A DNA stretch of 64,000 bases from Adiantum capillus-veneris (Eukaryota; Streptophyta; Polypodiopsida; Polypodiales; Pteridaceae). This document shows positions 37,001 through 48,684 of the stretch, piece by piece. The translations under genes and the position numbers were made by a program. The stretch is taken from positions 64,183,753 to 64,247,752 of the forward strand of contig CM043959.1 of the NCBI GenBank assembly GCA_014529385.2. The letters are read 5' to 3'. A model generated the notes under the pieces. The model did no database searches. It saw only the letters and a list, made by a program, of their open reading frames with translations, and had not been told where the DNA came from. How positions within the stretch are numbered: the stretch's first letter is position 1; the number at the start of each line of letters is the position of its first letter.

Positions 37001-40000
37001 GGAAAGCAGTCATAGCCATGCATATGAGGCATCCACATCAATCAGGAAGTTTCCATACATTATATGATAACATTCTAACACCATAAACATGATGCAAAAC
37101 AGCTCCGACCTTTAGGTCAACCATAAACCATAACTTCACACATATGCAAAAAACAATTTTTTGACATTTTGGGAGCATGCAAAACATGCAAATGAAAGTA
37201 TTTGACCTCAAACCAATGCATCAAGCTCAGATCCATAATATAGACTATCACTCTATCACATCACTTCGCCCATATGGTACTCACACAATAAACGGTAACC
37301 CCAAAAGAAAGCCGTTTTAACCATATCTGCCTATGCGGTTCGGGATGTTTAACCATATACTCTCACATAAGTTTATGGACATCTAATTATTGAAATCAAC
37401 TCACCAAAACAAACCATAAAACATGTAAAAAAATCTCGATTAACTCACGACGTCATATGATACCCCCCCCCCCGGGCACCCCTATTGCGTGTAGGTAAAA
37501 TCGGTTATAGAACGATTAATAACTCGCATTTCCGAAGTGATAATGGAGACCTAAATTCATTTATCATCAAGTTTCATCAAAATTTTCAATTGGTTGAGTG
37601 GGTTTGCCTATCTGGTGAATCTATATAGTGGTTCTCCAAGGAGCCTACAGTCAAAAAATTTGGTTGTGCACTGGGCAGCAAGCTGTTTTTTGACCATATC
37701 TCTCATCTCATATGTGTTTTTCACATGAAACCAAAGAGAGAAAATATTCTAAATGATGTGTTTTTATTCTCTGGTTTAAAGGGTTCGGACTAATTCATAA
37801 CGGTTTGTGATTTATGACCAAAATAGGGCTCCTACCGCCTCTATGACATGAAACAAAAAGCGCTTTTTATGCACGCACGTTATCATAAACGCATCATGTG
37901 CATAAATCAACGTTGGAGAGGGGGAATAGGAAACACACCTAGCACACAAAATGTTTGCCTCTCTATAGCCCAGGGATTCCACAACACCCCTAACCTCTCA
38001 AATAACACTTTCAAATTGGCTAATTTGCACTAACAATCCCACTATAGCATACCGAACTACCGCCTCACACCTTGCAAGAAACGCCCTTCAGCATAAACAC
38101 TCCCACACTGCTCAACTCACCCTTTCCAACTCACAAAACACCCCAATTCTACCCTCTTAGTGACACCCTTCAAGCTGCATGCAAACCCTTTACAAACACC
38201 AGCAAGTACACAAAGAGCAATAGAAAAGGAGGGGGGATGGGGAGAAGCAACACAAGAAGTAGGGGCAAATATTTGGTATTACTGCATATGGGGGTAGTAT
38301 AGTAGAGTATGCAACTCCTATGGAAATCTTTGCAATACAGAGGCTTGAAATTCTTCAATCACTCCCTTTGGCCAAAAAGCCCTTGAAAAACCACTCCTTT
38401 GCCCTTTTATAAGGCTTGGCTAAGGCTAAAAAATGAAAAAAACATGAGCCATCTAGCTCGTACAACTTAACTGGAGCTCCCTTTAGAAATTCTCATTGCA
38501 TGGCTACCACTTGGAATTTTCTTGGTGTTTGGCATCTGCATGGTGCATACTTACTCAATTTGGTTGCTCGGCTCACCTTTGAGCTCTATTCCTTTCTTTC
38601 TTGACACATTTGTGGTGGGCTCCCATTTTTGCACCTTGAAGCTTTCAAGTTCTCCCTTGCTACCTTTTGGTGGGATTCCTCCTGGTTTTACACTTGCCAC
38701 CCTTCTTCTCTCTCTGCTGTGGGACACAACCCTTATCATGCACCGGGGAGGGGGAGGCAATAGCGAGGTCGCTATTCCTCTCTCCCTCTAATTTCAAAAA
38801 TCGGGGCCTTGTAAGGCCGCGGGCATGGGCCCCCAATTGGGTGGCCTGCCACATCATCACCTGGCGAAACAGCAGCGCGTGCCACCCAATGCCATCACAT
38901 TGCCCAAAACCACCACAGGTGCGCCCACGGGCCGCCCCGCGCCACCGCAAACTGCCAGAGCAGCTCCTCCTCGGGGGTCCACCATAGCTCACACCACACA
39001 AGAGTTCCTCCCCTTCTTGATGCCCTTTGAATGGCCACGGGCCATCCCATATACCCCAGACCTTGATAGCCGGCGCCCATATGTGGGTTTTTTCCGTAGG
39101 GCCATGTAGCAGCACCATTTTACTCCAGCCTTTTAAGGCTTTTTGAAAAACAATGAAATCCATTTTTTTAACCAAAACCTTCTTTCCTCCAGTTTGCAAG
39201 GCCTGCCATTTATGGCTACCGTGTCGGGTTGCCAGACTGCAAAGCCAGGGCATGACTCCATGTTGTCGACTACAAATCCATTCGATTTCATTGGTTTTTT
39301 TAGTTCTCTAATCCCCCGAATCAAAGACGCAAACAGCTGATCAAATCATCTGCAACCCAATCCAGATAACTGCACCTCATCTTTCGACTCCAGTATCTCC
39401 CCGCTCCGGACTCCGTTTGACGTGCAGTCACTTCCTGTTAGCATCACATGCTACATACTATGTACCAAACACCTGGCGAGCTCATGAAAACACCAGATGA
39501 TGCATTCCCCAATGCGGGCAAGTGGGCTCAGAACTGGCCCCCATAAAAACTTCAATTGACTATACCTTGCTAGCCCGAGCTCCGATTTGCAATCCGAGAA
39601 GACAGGTATGCTCCATAGCTCGAGCACTACACATATAACCTTTGACACCTACCCGGGCCACTTTTCCATAGTTGTCGTGTCCGAAAAAAATTTGCAACAC
39701 CCTGAACCTTCAACCTTCAATAACTTGGGCTCCGTAGCTCAGTTTCATGAGCCGTTTGGACCTGTTCCTTCAGCACTTCAAGCTCTACATTACTGGGCCA
39801 AAAAACTGCACTTTACATCTCCTTCATTTGCTTCCCCAGTTAGCCCTTCATGGAGCCTTCGTTGGCCTATATACCACATCAGGTATACATTCCTGCTACT
39901 GCTTGTTAGCCCATGATCTTCCTAGCTGCTCCGACCTTTTGCCAAGCTTCTGCTAGTCTGCACATATCTGCCCATGCCACCTTCTAGAGTCGACACACTT

Positions 40001-40117
40001 TGGCTTTACCAACATGTTAAACATGATGAGATAATCATGGGGCAACTTCGTATGTACTCGGTTTATCCATACATGCACTCGTATGCAAAAAAAACAATCA
40101 CCGAGAGGGTGAATACT

Positions 40118-40159
<42 letters not shown>

Positions 40160-40825
40160 GGCTATGGTGTTTAGAGCTTCTCACCGTGCCTTAGAATCGA
40201 TTAATTTCTTGCTTTGCTGCAAGGAGAGCGATGATGAGAGCTACGTGGAGGTATCCGCCACGAAAGCTTCTGGAATAGCTGGCGGGTGATGAGAGTATTC
40301 CTCAACCCACCCTGCATGTGAAGCCCACATGTAGGGATCTGCAGTTTGGATCCACTCTTGCCCCCAGGTTGTCACACGCACGCCCACATTTCAACTGTAC
40401 AGTGCTCGAAAAAAACCTAGGTTTAGTGTAATCCCACCTACAAATTTTGAAATTTATGTCTAAATCCTAAATTTGAAGGTGAGAAAACCTACAAAATTTT
40501 TAAAAATTATTGTAATTTGGTGTTAAAACCTTCAAATTTTGTTAATTTATTGGGGAAAAAAAAATTGAGCACTGCAACACACTTGTCTCCCCGCTCCCTC
40601 CCCTCCACCTACACAGGCACACGACAGACAACCCTATTGCCCTAACGCAACACACGAGCTTTACCATTTGTGAGGGCTCTTGGAAACACAAACGGTCCTA
40701 AGATAAGTTAAGCATCCTACACTATGTTAACTTCTCATAGTTACGCTTCTGTGGCAGCTTCTTCACCAATCATGCGTTATTTCTTATATTTTTTGAGCTT
40801 CAAGCGCTTCAAATGATATAGTTTT
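33761..40825. other. Long non-coding stretch with microsatellites and one LTR-edge signature
   Basis: About 7 kb without a supportable gene. Contents seen: (GA)n at 34013-34064, a 9-bp-arm hairpin (ACTATGCCT-AGGCATAGT) at 34947-34968, and a minus-strand initiator-Met-like primer site (plus GGCTTTGATACTAGG, 35546-35560) beside TGAGAGGTACCCC at 35561 that looks like an LTR edge. It also has many ACCATAA motifs at 36350-37400, a C-run near 37466, a GC-rich patch at 38800-39100 and (GA)n at 40122-40155. The open frames here have no motif or homology I can name. Confidence 0.5.
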
Positions 40826-42086
40826 TTAGGGTTTTGTGAAAAGGTAGGGTTGGTGTTTTGCAATTTCTGCGCCAAATCTTCTGCTCGTAGTAGATCTTGC
40901 ATGACAGCATTGATGGCCATTGATCTAGTCTCAACTCGCTCTCATGTATGGCATCAAGAGAGAAAACATTCTTCTGTTGCATCATCAGACCTTCATTGTG
41001 CTCTTTGTGAAAGAATTTCCCTTATGCACTCAAGATTCTGTGCGTGTGGTTCTGCACATATGAAGAGGTGAGGCAGAGTGTGTGGTTTTGTTTACTGTTA
41101 GGAAAAAGCCTGCTATATCATTCAAAACCTCACCATTCGGCCTGTGTGGATTTTAGTTGAAGGGTGCCAAGACATGATTCAACATGTCTGGTGTTCTACT
41201 AGTGGAAACTCTTTTTATTTTAACAATGATTGTGTTAGAGGCATGCATTGACATCTGTCTTTGGCATTTACTGATGTCTTCTTCAAAGCAAAAGTCCAAT
41301 GAGAGGCAAGATGCAAGGGATCAAAAGTCTTCAGCTCGGCAAGTTGCCAGCGGGGGTACCAGTGCCAATGCTTACAATCCAATTTCCGGCACTTTCCATG
41401 CTCTTGAGTCCATTGCGGCAGATACTAGAGCAGGTTATTTGAATGGGAGGTTCAAATCTGTTGATGATGAGGAAGATAATGCAAGCTCCAACGGAGGGGC
41501 CGGAGAGCTTGAATGCATGTCTAATAATGGCAGCTATTCTGGTGGGTCAGAGGATCAGACACACATGAATGGGAAAGAAAAGCAGGCATATGGAAAATCA
41601 GGAAGTCTTTTTCATCAGTTTTTGGTGGTCTCTCTCTCGTGCTTTACATCGATTGAAGAAAGGCACCAACCAGCCTTTCATGTGCCAAAAGGGTGACAGC
41701 TGACCTGCCCTACACGTGACAGACCCCCTACTTGCACACATCCCTTTTAATAGAGCGGCTCAGCGAGAAATCGGTCAGTTTTCAGATCCAAGCTAACCTC
41801 TACAGCAGGAGAGCTCTAGGTCACCATAGCTGGGGAGAAACATGTGCATGATCATTTGCAAAAGGAGCATGTAGCAGCTACTCATATTAGTAGAGAGGAT
41901 GAAGAGCGAGAAAAGGATTTGTCTTCTAAAACTTTGTCCAGGCCTCGGGAGGAGGTGCTAGGTACAAATAATGAATGTTTGGTCCTGCCAAGATTTGATG
42001 CAAATCTTTGTGTGTTTTAGAGGTGAACTTGGTATCGTGAAGCTTCTTATGTACTACTCTCTTGCTCTCCTCTCAGCCTCGCCAAG
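40826..42086 (+). pseudogene. Captured exon-like fragments of unknown genes
   Basis: Three coding-looking pieces lie in tandem. 40850-41071 contains CALCERISLMHSRFCAC and ends at a donor-like AAGAG|GTGAGG. 41280-41600 reads NPISGTFHALESIAADTRAG and a Gly/Ser/Asp-rich stretch that looks like part of a regulatory protein. 41834-42020 reads VAGEKHVHDHLQKEHVAATH and onward. None has a complete domain and the frames differ, so they are unlikely to be one gene. Beside the beta-tubulin exon that follows, they look like host gene fragments gathered by a DNA transposon or by segmental duplication. Confidence 0.4.
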
Positions 42087-42698
42087 ATGCATGAGATCTT
42101 GCACGTGCAGGGACAATGTGGCAACCAAATCGGCACCAAGTTCTGGGAGGTGGCATGCAGAGAGCATGGCATTGATCCCACAGGGTCATACAGCGGTGAC
42201 ACTGACGTACGGCTGGAGAGAGTGAATGTGTACTACAACGAGGCAAGCTACGGGTGCTATGTGCCTCGGCCGTGCTCATGGATCTGGAGACAACAGGTAC
42301 TATGGACAGTGTTTGAACAAGCCCCTATGGGCAGATCTTCTACCCTGATAACTTTGTCTTTGGCTAGCAATCCGGAGCTGGCAACAACTGGCCAAGGGTC
42401 ACTGGCGTTAAGCCTCAACCTACCATGGGAGCTACTACTTGGCAAGATTTAACGGAGGCCCGTAACATGAAGAAATCATCAGAGACTAAAAAGTTAAAGG
42501 CATCTTCTACTTGACTGGCTTTAATAGAGGTGCGTAACATGAAGAAATCATCAGAGACTAACAAGTTAAAGGCATCTTCGGTAAAGACACCCCATCCCGC
42601 AGGGGTGGCTTCAATCCAGGTACACCGAAGGTGCGGAGCTCATTGATTATGTCCTTGAAGTTGTTCGCAAGAGACTGAAAACTGTGATTGCCTTCAAG
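42087..42698 (+). pseudogene. Beta-tubulin exon 1 pseudogene
   Basis: [20 protein letters not shown] and HGIDPTG, then [12 protein letters not shown] and YVPR, are the start of beta-tubulin, with the GTP-binding QCGNQIG element intact though one Gly is lost before it. Frameshifts scramble the next part, but nucleotides still spell LMDLE, TMDSV and PDNFVFG in shifted frames. A tandem 80-base duplication at about 42450-42583 is foreign to tubulin. YTEGAELIDYVLEVVRK (42625-42675) follows and the exon ends CTTCAAG|GTGAGT at 42698, where plant beta-tubulin intron 1 begins. No later exon follows. Keeping the donor shows a genomic fragment rather than a retrocopy. Confidence 0.85.
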
Positions 42699-43265
42699 GT
42701 GAGTGCCTTTAAGATCTCATTCTATCGTTCTTTATTCTATTTTATTATGTGCAATGCTGTGTTGTCATGGCTTCTTTGGCATTATTCCGATGTTACAGTT
42801 CCATTTATGTCTGGTATAGTTTCATTTATGTCTGGTATAATGATTCTATTGTCATTTTTGTTTATATTTGACAATGTAGCTAGCCTGTGCAATCGTCTTG
42901 TTTGAAAACAATGTTCAGATATGTCCTCAATGAAGGTTTGAAAACAATGTTCAGATCTGTCCTCAGTGAAGGTTGTCAGATTTCTTTAAGTAAAATTTTC
43001 ACCATTGCTGTTCTAACTTCTCTAGCTTCCTAGTATCCCCCCTCACTTGGTAGACATTGGATTTAAATCTACACTCACCACTCCCAACCAGTGCTGGATT
43101 CCAAATTTGTTTCAAGTTAGCAAGGCTTTTCCACAAACTCTTTCTTCAATTCATGTTGATCTATATATTGTATATTGTTTCTATGCTTGAGATTTTTATC
43201 TATACACTATGATGCAAGCTTCTGTAGTGGCAGAAGCTTCAATGTCTTTAGCATTATGTCATTAA
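42699..43265. other. Non-coding, possibly remnant of tubulin intron 1
   Basis: AT-rich sequence directly after the tubulin donor site, with a 45-base tandem duplication around 42900-42970 (GTTTGAAAACAATGTTCAGAT). No coding potential seen. Confidence 0.5.
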
Positions 43266-44604
43266 CACTAGGTTGGTAATGGGAAACTTTTATGTCCTGG
43301 GACACTTTTATGTCCTGTTAAGTGACCATTTTCCTTGAACTATGTCAAGAGTTTCAAAATGGATTTTGAGGTGCTATCTGTCTAGAAAGTTGTCTCATGA
43401 GCTGAAAAAAACTCCACATTTTTTTGGAATATCAATTTCATCTTTAACCTTGTCCTTGCACAACATTTCACAACCTAAACTGTGTGAAAAAACGGGTCCT
43501 GTTTTTGGCTTTTTTCAACTTTTTGCAACTATACCACTCTAGAATTCATGTTTGTGAGGTCTTTATTGCTAGAGAACTATCTTTAGTAGTTCTCAACATG
43601 TCCTGATGCTTCTAGGGAGAAATAAATGTTAAAGTTGTAAGTTATGACCAAATTACAAAAATTGTCAAATCCTGTTTTTTAGCCAATTTTAGCTCTTCTA
43701 TGATTTTTTTGGTGGCTTTCATGATATCCAAATGTAGTTTTGATTTTCTATGTCGCATATTGTAACATAAAGCTAATATTCCTTGAGTTTTGGGGCACCT
43801 AATACCCTATTTTGCATAGTAGACAACGATGGTTGATTTTTTCAATTATAGATGAAAACGAAACATTCTAGTATATCAAGTATAGCTTTTTCAGTATTGT
43901 TAGTTTGTTGTGACAACTACATGCATTTTGTAGGTAGTAACCATATCTAGTCATAAGGATCAAATTTGGCTAGATATTGAATAGTTTCTATGGGATTCTA
44001 CAACTCATAATGTTGAACCCAGTTTTTTCATGTTTGTTGTATTTAGTACTTCATCTTTGGCCCCAAGATTCCCCTTGGTAAGAGATGTATTATTCTTTTG
44101 ACATGCTCCATGGCTCCTTGTGAACCTAAAGGACAATAGGGAACTACGAAAACATGCATATATTATTTGTGTTGAGCGTGGCTATAGAAACTTTGATGAT
44201 AGGTTTGCAGAATGGTAAAAATTCAACTTTTTTGTACCTATTTCTTTTGGCAAAACAAAAAATAGTGAGTGAGAAGCAATCATATGTTCTGATCACCAAC
44301 CCATTGAAGTTCACTAGGGAATTTATCTCAAGTCCTGCAAAAATCCCTAATCTTATTTTTATGCAACAAAACGTAAGAAATGAGTGTTTTGATGAAAATG
44401 TACTGGTCCATCAACTTTGGAGGTTTGGTGTGACCAAAAGATGAGAAATTTTACAAGTTTCTTATTTTTTCCATGTGTAGTAGGCCTTGAACTATATCCT
44501 CATGAAAGGATTTTACCAAATGAGTGGATCTACTATGGTTTTGGAGGTTTTTTTCAAAACCCTGAAAGGACACTTTTATGTTCTGTTAGGTTACCAACCT
44601 AGTG
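43266..44604. mobile_element. Non-autonomous DNA element, 1.34 kb, CACTAGG ends, TTAA flanks
   Basis: CACTAGGTTGGTAA (43266-43279) and its exact reverse complement (44591-44604) form 14-bp terminal repeats. TTAA flanks both sides (43262-43265 and 44605-44608) as a target duplication. ACTTTTATGTCCTG-like motifs occur twice near the left end and once near the right, all in the same orientation. No transposase is inside. TTAA targets fit piggyBac or Kolobok-type insertion, whereas the CACTA start recalls En/Spm, so class is open. Confidence 0.65.
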
Positions 44605-45951
44605 TTAATCCTACCAAACTGGTTGATGGTGTCTTGTATACCTGAAACGGCGGTTTTTTATTTCTGCTATAGCTACATCTCATAAAAAAGCTAGCTTTTC
44701 TTTACTGATTAGTTAAATCTGTGACTGCTTGCTTTGAGGCCTTTGTTTTGTAGTTGTTTTGTAGTTTTGAGCTCTGCCTCCCACAGCAAGTTCGCGTTCT
44801 TAATGGCTTCCTTGGGCCTCATCTTATTAAGCTTCCTCTTTTCAGGATTATTTGGCAAGGATGATGACGATGCGAGGAGGAGTTTGCGCTAATGCTCATG
44901 ATGGGACGCCAATACCTTGCAAGTGAAGCAATTTCCAGACGCAGGGTAAGTTCTCAATTCACTTTAGTCATGACTCATTTTTGCCTGCTCAATGCTCTTA
45001 GGCTTTAGCTATGATATTCGAGTCCTGACCTACTGATCAGTGATGCTTAGTCCTTACGTCTTGACCTTCTTTTATTCGTGACTCATTTTCTCCTGCTCAA
45101 TGCTCTTACGCGTTAGCTATGGCATCCGAGTCCTGACCTGCTGATTAGTGACGCTTAGTCCTCACATCCCGACCTACTGGAGTTGGCGTCCAAGTCTCGA
45201 CTTCTTCCACTACAGCCGCCAACGTTGACACCCTGAGCCACTCGTTGCCTGTCCGATGCACTAAATCTTCTTTTAGATCATAGCTTGAAGCATCTATCGA
45301 GATTTACACTAAATCTTGTCACATTTTGTCAAATTTTTTCAAGGCAAGCTCAAAATCTAGCTAGATTTTGCAAGTTAGTGATAATCTATGAAAATTAGAA
45401 TGCATTATTTCAGTTTTCAATGTCCATTAAAGAGTTCAACTCTCCACTAAACAATGCGGACTATGTATATATAATGTATATTATTTTTTTGTTAAATAAC
45501 GATTCCATCTACCATAGTGAAAAGTATTCAATAAAAAATTACTTGGAAACTTGACAAATGCCTTGGGTCGGAGATTGTAAACCTTGTGTTTTATATGGTT
45601 AAAGTCTTTTATATGCGTCAGTCTTCTTAAAGACTTTAATACGCCGCAATCTTTATGTTTTGGCCAAACTCACAATTCTGGGTGGTAGTGTTGTATTAAC
45701 TCAATAAAGAATGTACTTAATCTCAAATTGGATGTGTGACATCATAGCGTTAAAGATTTTAAGATTGTTAGTTTCTTTTACATGTATTTACAAATTCTAT
45801 AGTCTCAATTTCCCACATGGTCATATGGCTTGACCGGGTGTGTTATCTTGAGCTATAGTTTCTTGCCAAGACACGTCTAGCATACCTTGGGTCTATGTGT
45901 CACACATACACAATGTTTTTATTTTATATATAATTATAAATATAGACACGT
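44605..45951. other. Non-coding with tandem duplications
   Basis: A 110-base unit is duplicated at about 44968-45065 and 45078-45175 (GCTCAATGCTCTTA, GAGTCCTGACCT). A 110-base segment at about 44846-44946 is bounded by TTTTCAG and GTAAGTTC like an exon but has no clear frame. The last 200 bases belong to a repeat that continues beyond the Ty3 insertion at 54521. Confidence 0.5.
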
Positions 45952-47189
<1,238 letters not shown>

Positions 47190-47195
47190 TTCTTT

Positions 47196-47213
47196 TGGCG
47201 CCCCCACGGAGGA
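47196..47213 (+). other. Primer binding site of the Ty3 element
   Basis: TGGCGCCCCCACGGAGGA begins six bases after the LTR. TGGCGCC is the usual start of primer sites in this group; the matching tRNA cannot be named with certainty. Confidence 0.6.
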
Positions 47214-47916
47214 TCTTCTTCGAGTACCTTCTGCTTCGAGCTTCGAGCTTCGAGATTCGGGATTACAGGTTACAGGTTGGAGATTACAGGTTACAGGTAC
47301 AGGTACAGGTGCAGGTGATTAACACAGGTACAGGTAGCTGGAGCACCCTTTTTGTGACCTCGCCATAGGCTATGTACTAGTGAGTCCTATTTGATGCTCG
47401 GGTTCTATTGTTGGCAGTTTATGCATACAGATACAGTCTATATTTTGGGTTCTCATTGCTCTATTTCTGGGGAAATTCTGTCGAAATTTTCCCAAGTTAT
47501 GATGGCTGGTTTTTTGGTATTTTGAGCCATTTATGCTGTTATGCTGCTGAAATTTTGACAAAATCAGAGGTTGAGTCAGGTGTGCCTTCTTGGGAGCTTC
47601 ATGGTTGGCTTTAATGGATGATCAAAATGGCCCTCAGTTCACTCCTTTTCATTTAACTCAAAGAATTCAGATTAATGTTCATGTGTCCAGGAAGATCTTT
47701 TTCCAGCAGCGCATAGTCTTTATGTTTGGGCCAAGAAGATTGAGAGAGATCCTGGAATGTCCTTTGCCTGTGGTAATTCCAATGATCAACTATGAAAACT
47801 CATTTGATGTGCATGTGTTTGTCCTTATCTAAAGCTGAGCTCCATTGAAGTTTCTGGGGATTGGGTAGTGAAAAGTTTTGGGTTCTTGCACGTGTGTTTG
47901 AAGGGGTTCTCTAGCC
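47214..47916 (+). other. 5' leader of the Ty3 element
   Basis: Transcribed leader between primer site and gag. It starts with short ACAGGTAC and GGTTACAG direct repeats (47265-47335). A small open frame (47590-47832, 80 codons) has no motif and is probably not translated into a functional product. Confidence 0.6.
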
Positions 47917-48684
47917 ATGGCTTTCTCTTATCCGGAGTTTCATGGAAGAAGTGATGAAGATGTGGAGGACTTTCTGGAAAAGATGGAGGTTGCCTGCATT
48001 AGCAACCAAATTCATGACCCTACGCAAATGTTACGCCTTCTCCAAATTTGTTTGAAGAGTGATGCACGAGCTTGGTCCAAAGCATTTGAAGAGGAGTTGC
48101 GTATGGCTGATCCACCTATAAGATTGAGCTGGGACAATCTAAGGCATGGATTGGAAGTGGAGTTTGTGAAGATAGAAGATCCTGACAAAGTGTGGCAAGA
48201 AGTACAAGGTTTGGTGCAAAAGGAAGGTGAGCCAGTAGATGCGTACATACGTAAGTTTTCATTGGCATGGGAGCGAATGTGCAAGGCCTTAGCACCACAG
48301 GTACCCCCGCCTGACATGATGAAGAAGGACAGGTTCTTAGCTGGTCTTTGGGAGAATATACGTTGGAGAGTGGAGCTAAAGAAGCCTAGGACATATGAGG
48401 ATGCACTAGAGGTAGCAAGGAACAAAGAGTGGAAGCTGAGGAAAACGAGCCAATTAGGAGTGGAGTCTTTGCCAATGAGGTCTGAATTTCAGCCTATGGA
48501 CTCTTTACAAGGTCGTATGTCAGGGGTTCATCATGAACCAGTGGTTCCTGTTACTACTCAGGTTATGCCAGCTGTGGTCACTACAGCAGTGCAAGATGAT
48601 GGCCTAAGGCAAGACATGAGGCAAGTGGTTGATTTGATGAAGAATCTCAGCCTAAACATGCTAGGTCAAGTGGGAAATAATTGA
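47917..48684 (+). CDS. gag: Ty3 gag, capsid part, ends at in-frame UGA
   Basis: ATG at 47917 opens MAFSYPEFHGRSDEDVEDFL, a retrotransposon gag start, followed by a helical capsid region with ARAWSKAFEEEL, EGEPVDAYIRKFSLAWERM and DRFLAGLWENIRW, typical of the Retrotrans_gag family. It packages the RNA into cytoplasmic virus-like particles. A TGA at 48682-48684 ends it after QVGNN, but the same frame continues as GRGRFANHPGG into the zinc knuckle and pol. The stop is probably a CGA-to-TGA mutation that restores an RGRGR basic stretch when reversed in thought; programmed readthrough is the alternative. All else in the gene is intact. Confidence 0.9.
   Translation: MAFSYPEFHGRSDEDVEDFLEKMEVACISNQIHDPTQMLRLLQICLKSDARAWSKAFEEELRMADPPIRLSWDNLRHGLEVEFVKIEDPDKVWQEVQGLVQKEGEPVDAYIRKFSLAWERMCKALAPQVPPPDMMKKDRFLAGLWENIRWRVELKKPRTYEDALEVARNKEWKLRKTSQLGVESLPMRSEFQPMDSLQGRMSGVHHEPVVPVTTQVMPAVVTTAVQDDGLRQDMRQVVDLMKNLSLNMLGQVGNN

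Noticed and set aside
38660-39253. A 197-codon minus-strand frame in a GC-rich patch
   Set aside because: No motif, odd Trp/Gly-rich composition, and overlapping frames are open on both strands, as expected from GC-rich DNA.
44846-44946. A possible internal exon between TTTTCAG and GTAAGTTC
   Set aside because: No frame gives recognisable protein and it does not continue the tubulin sequence.
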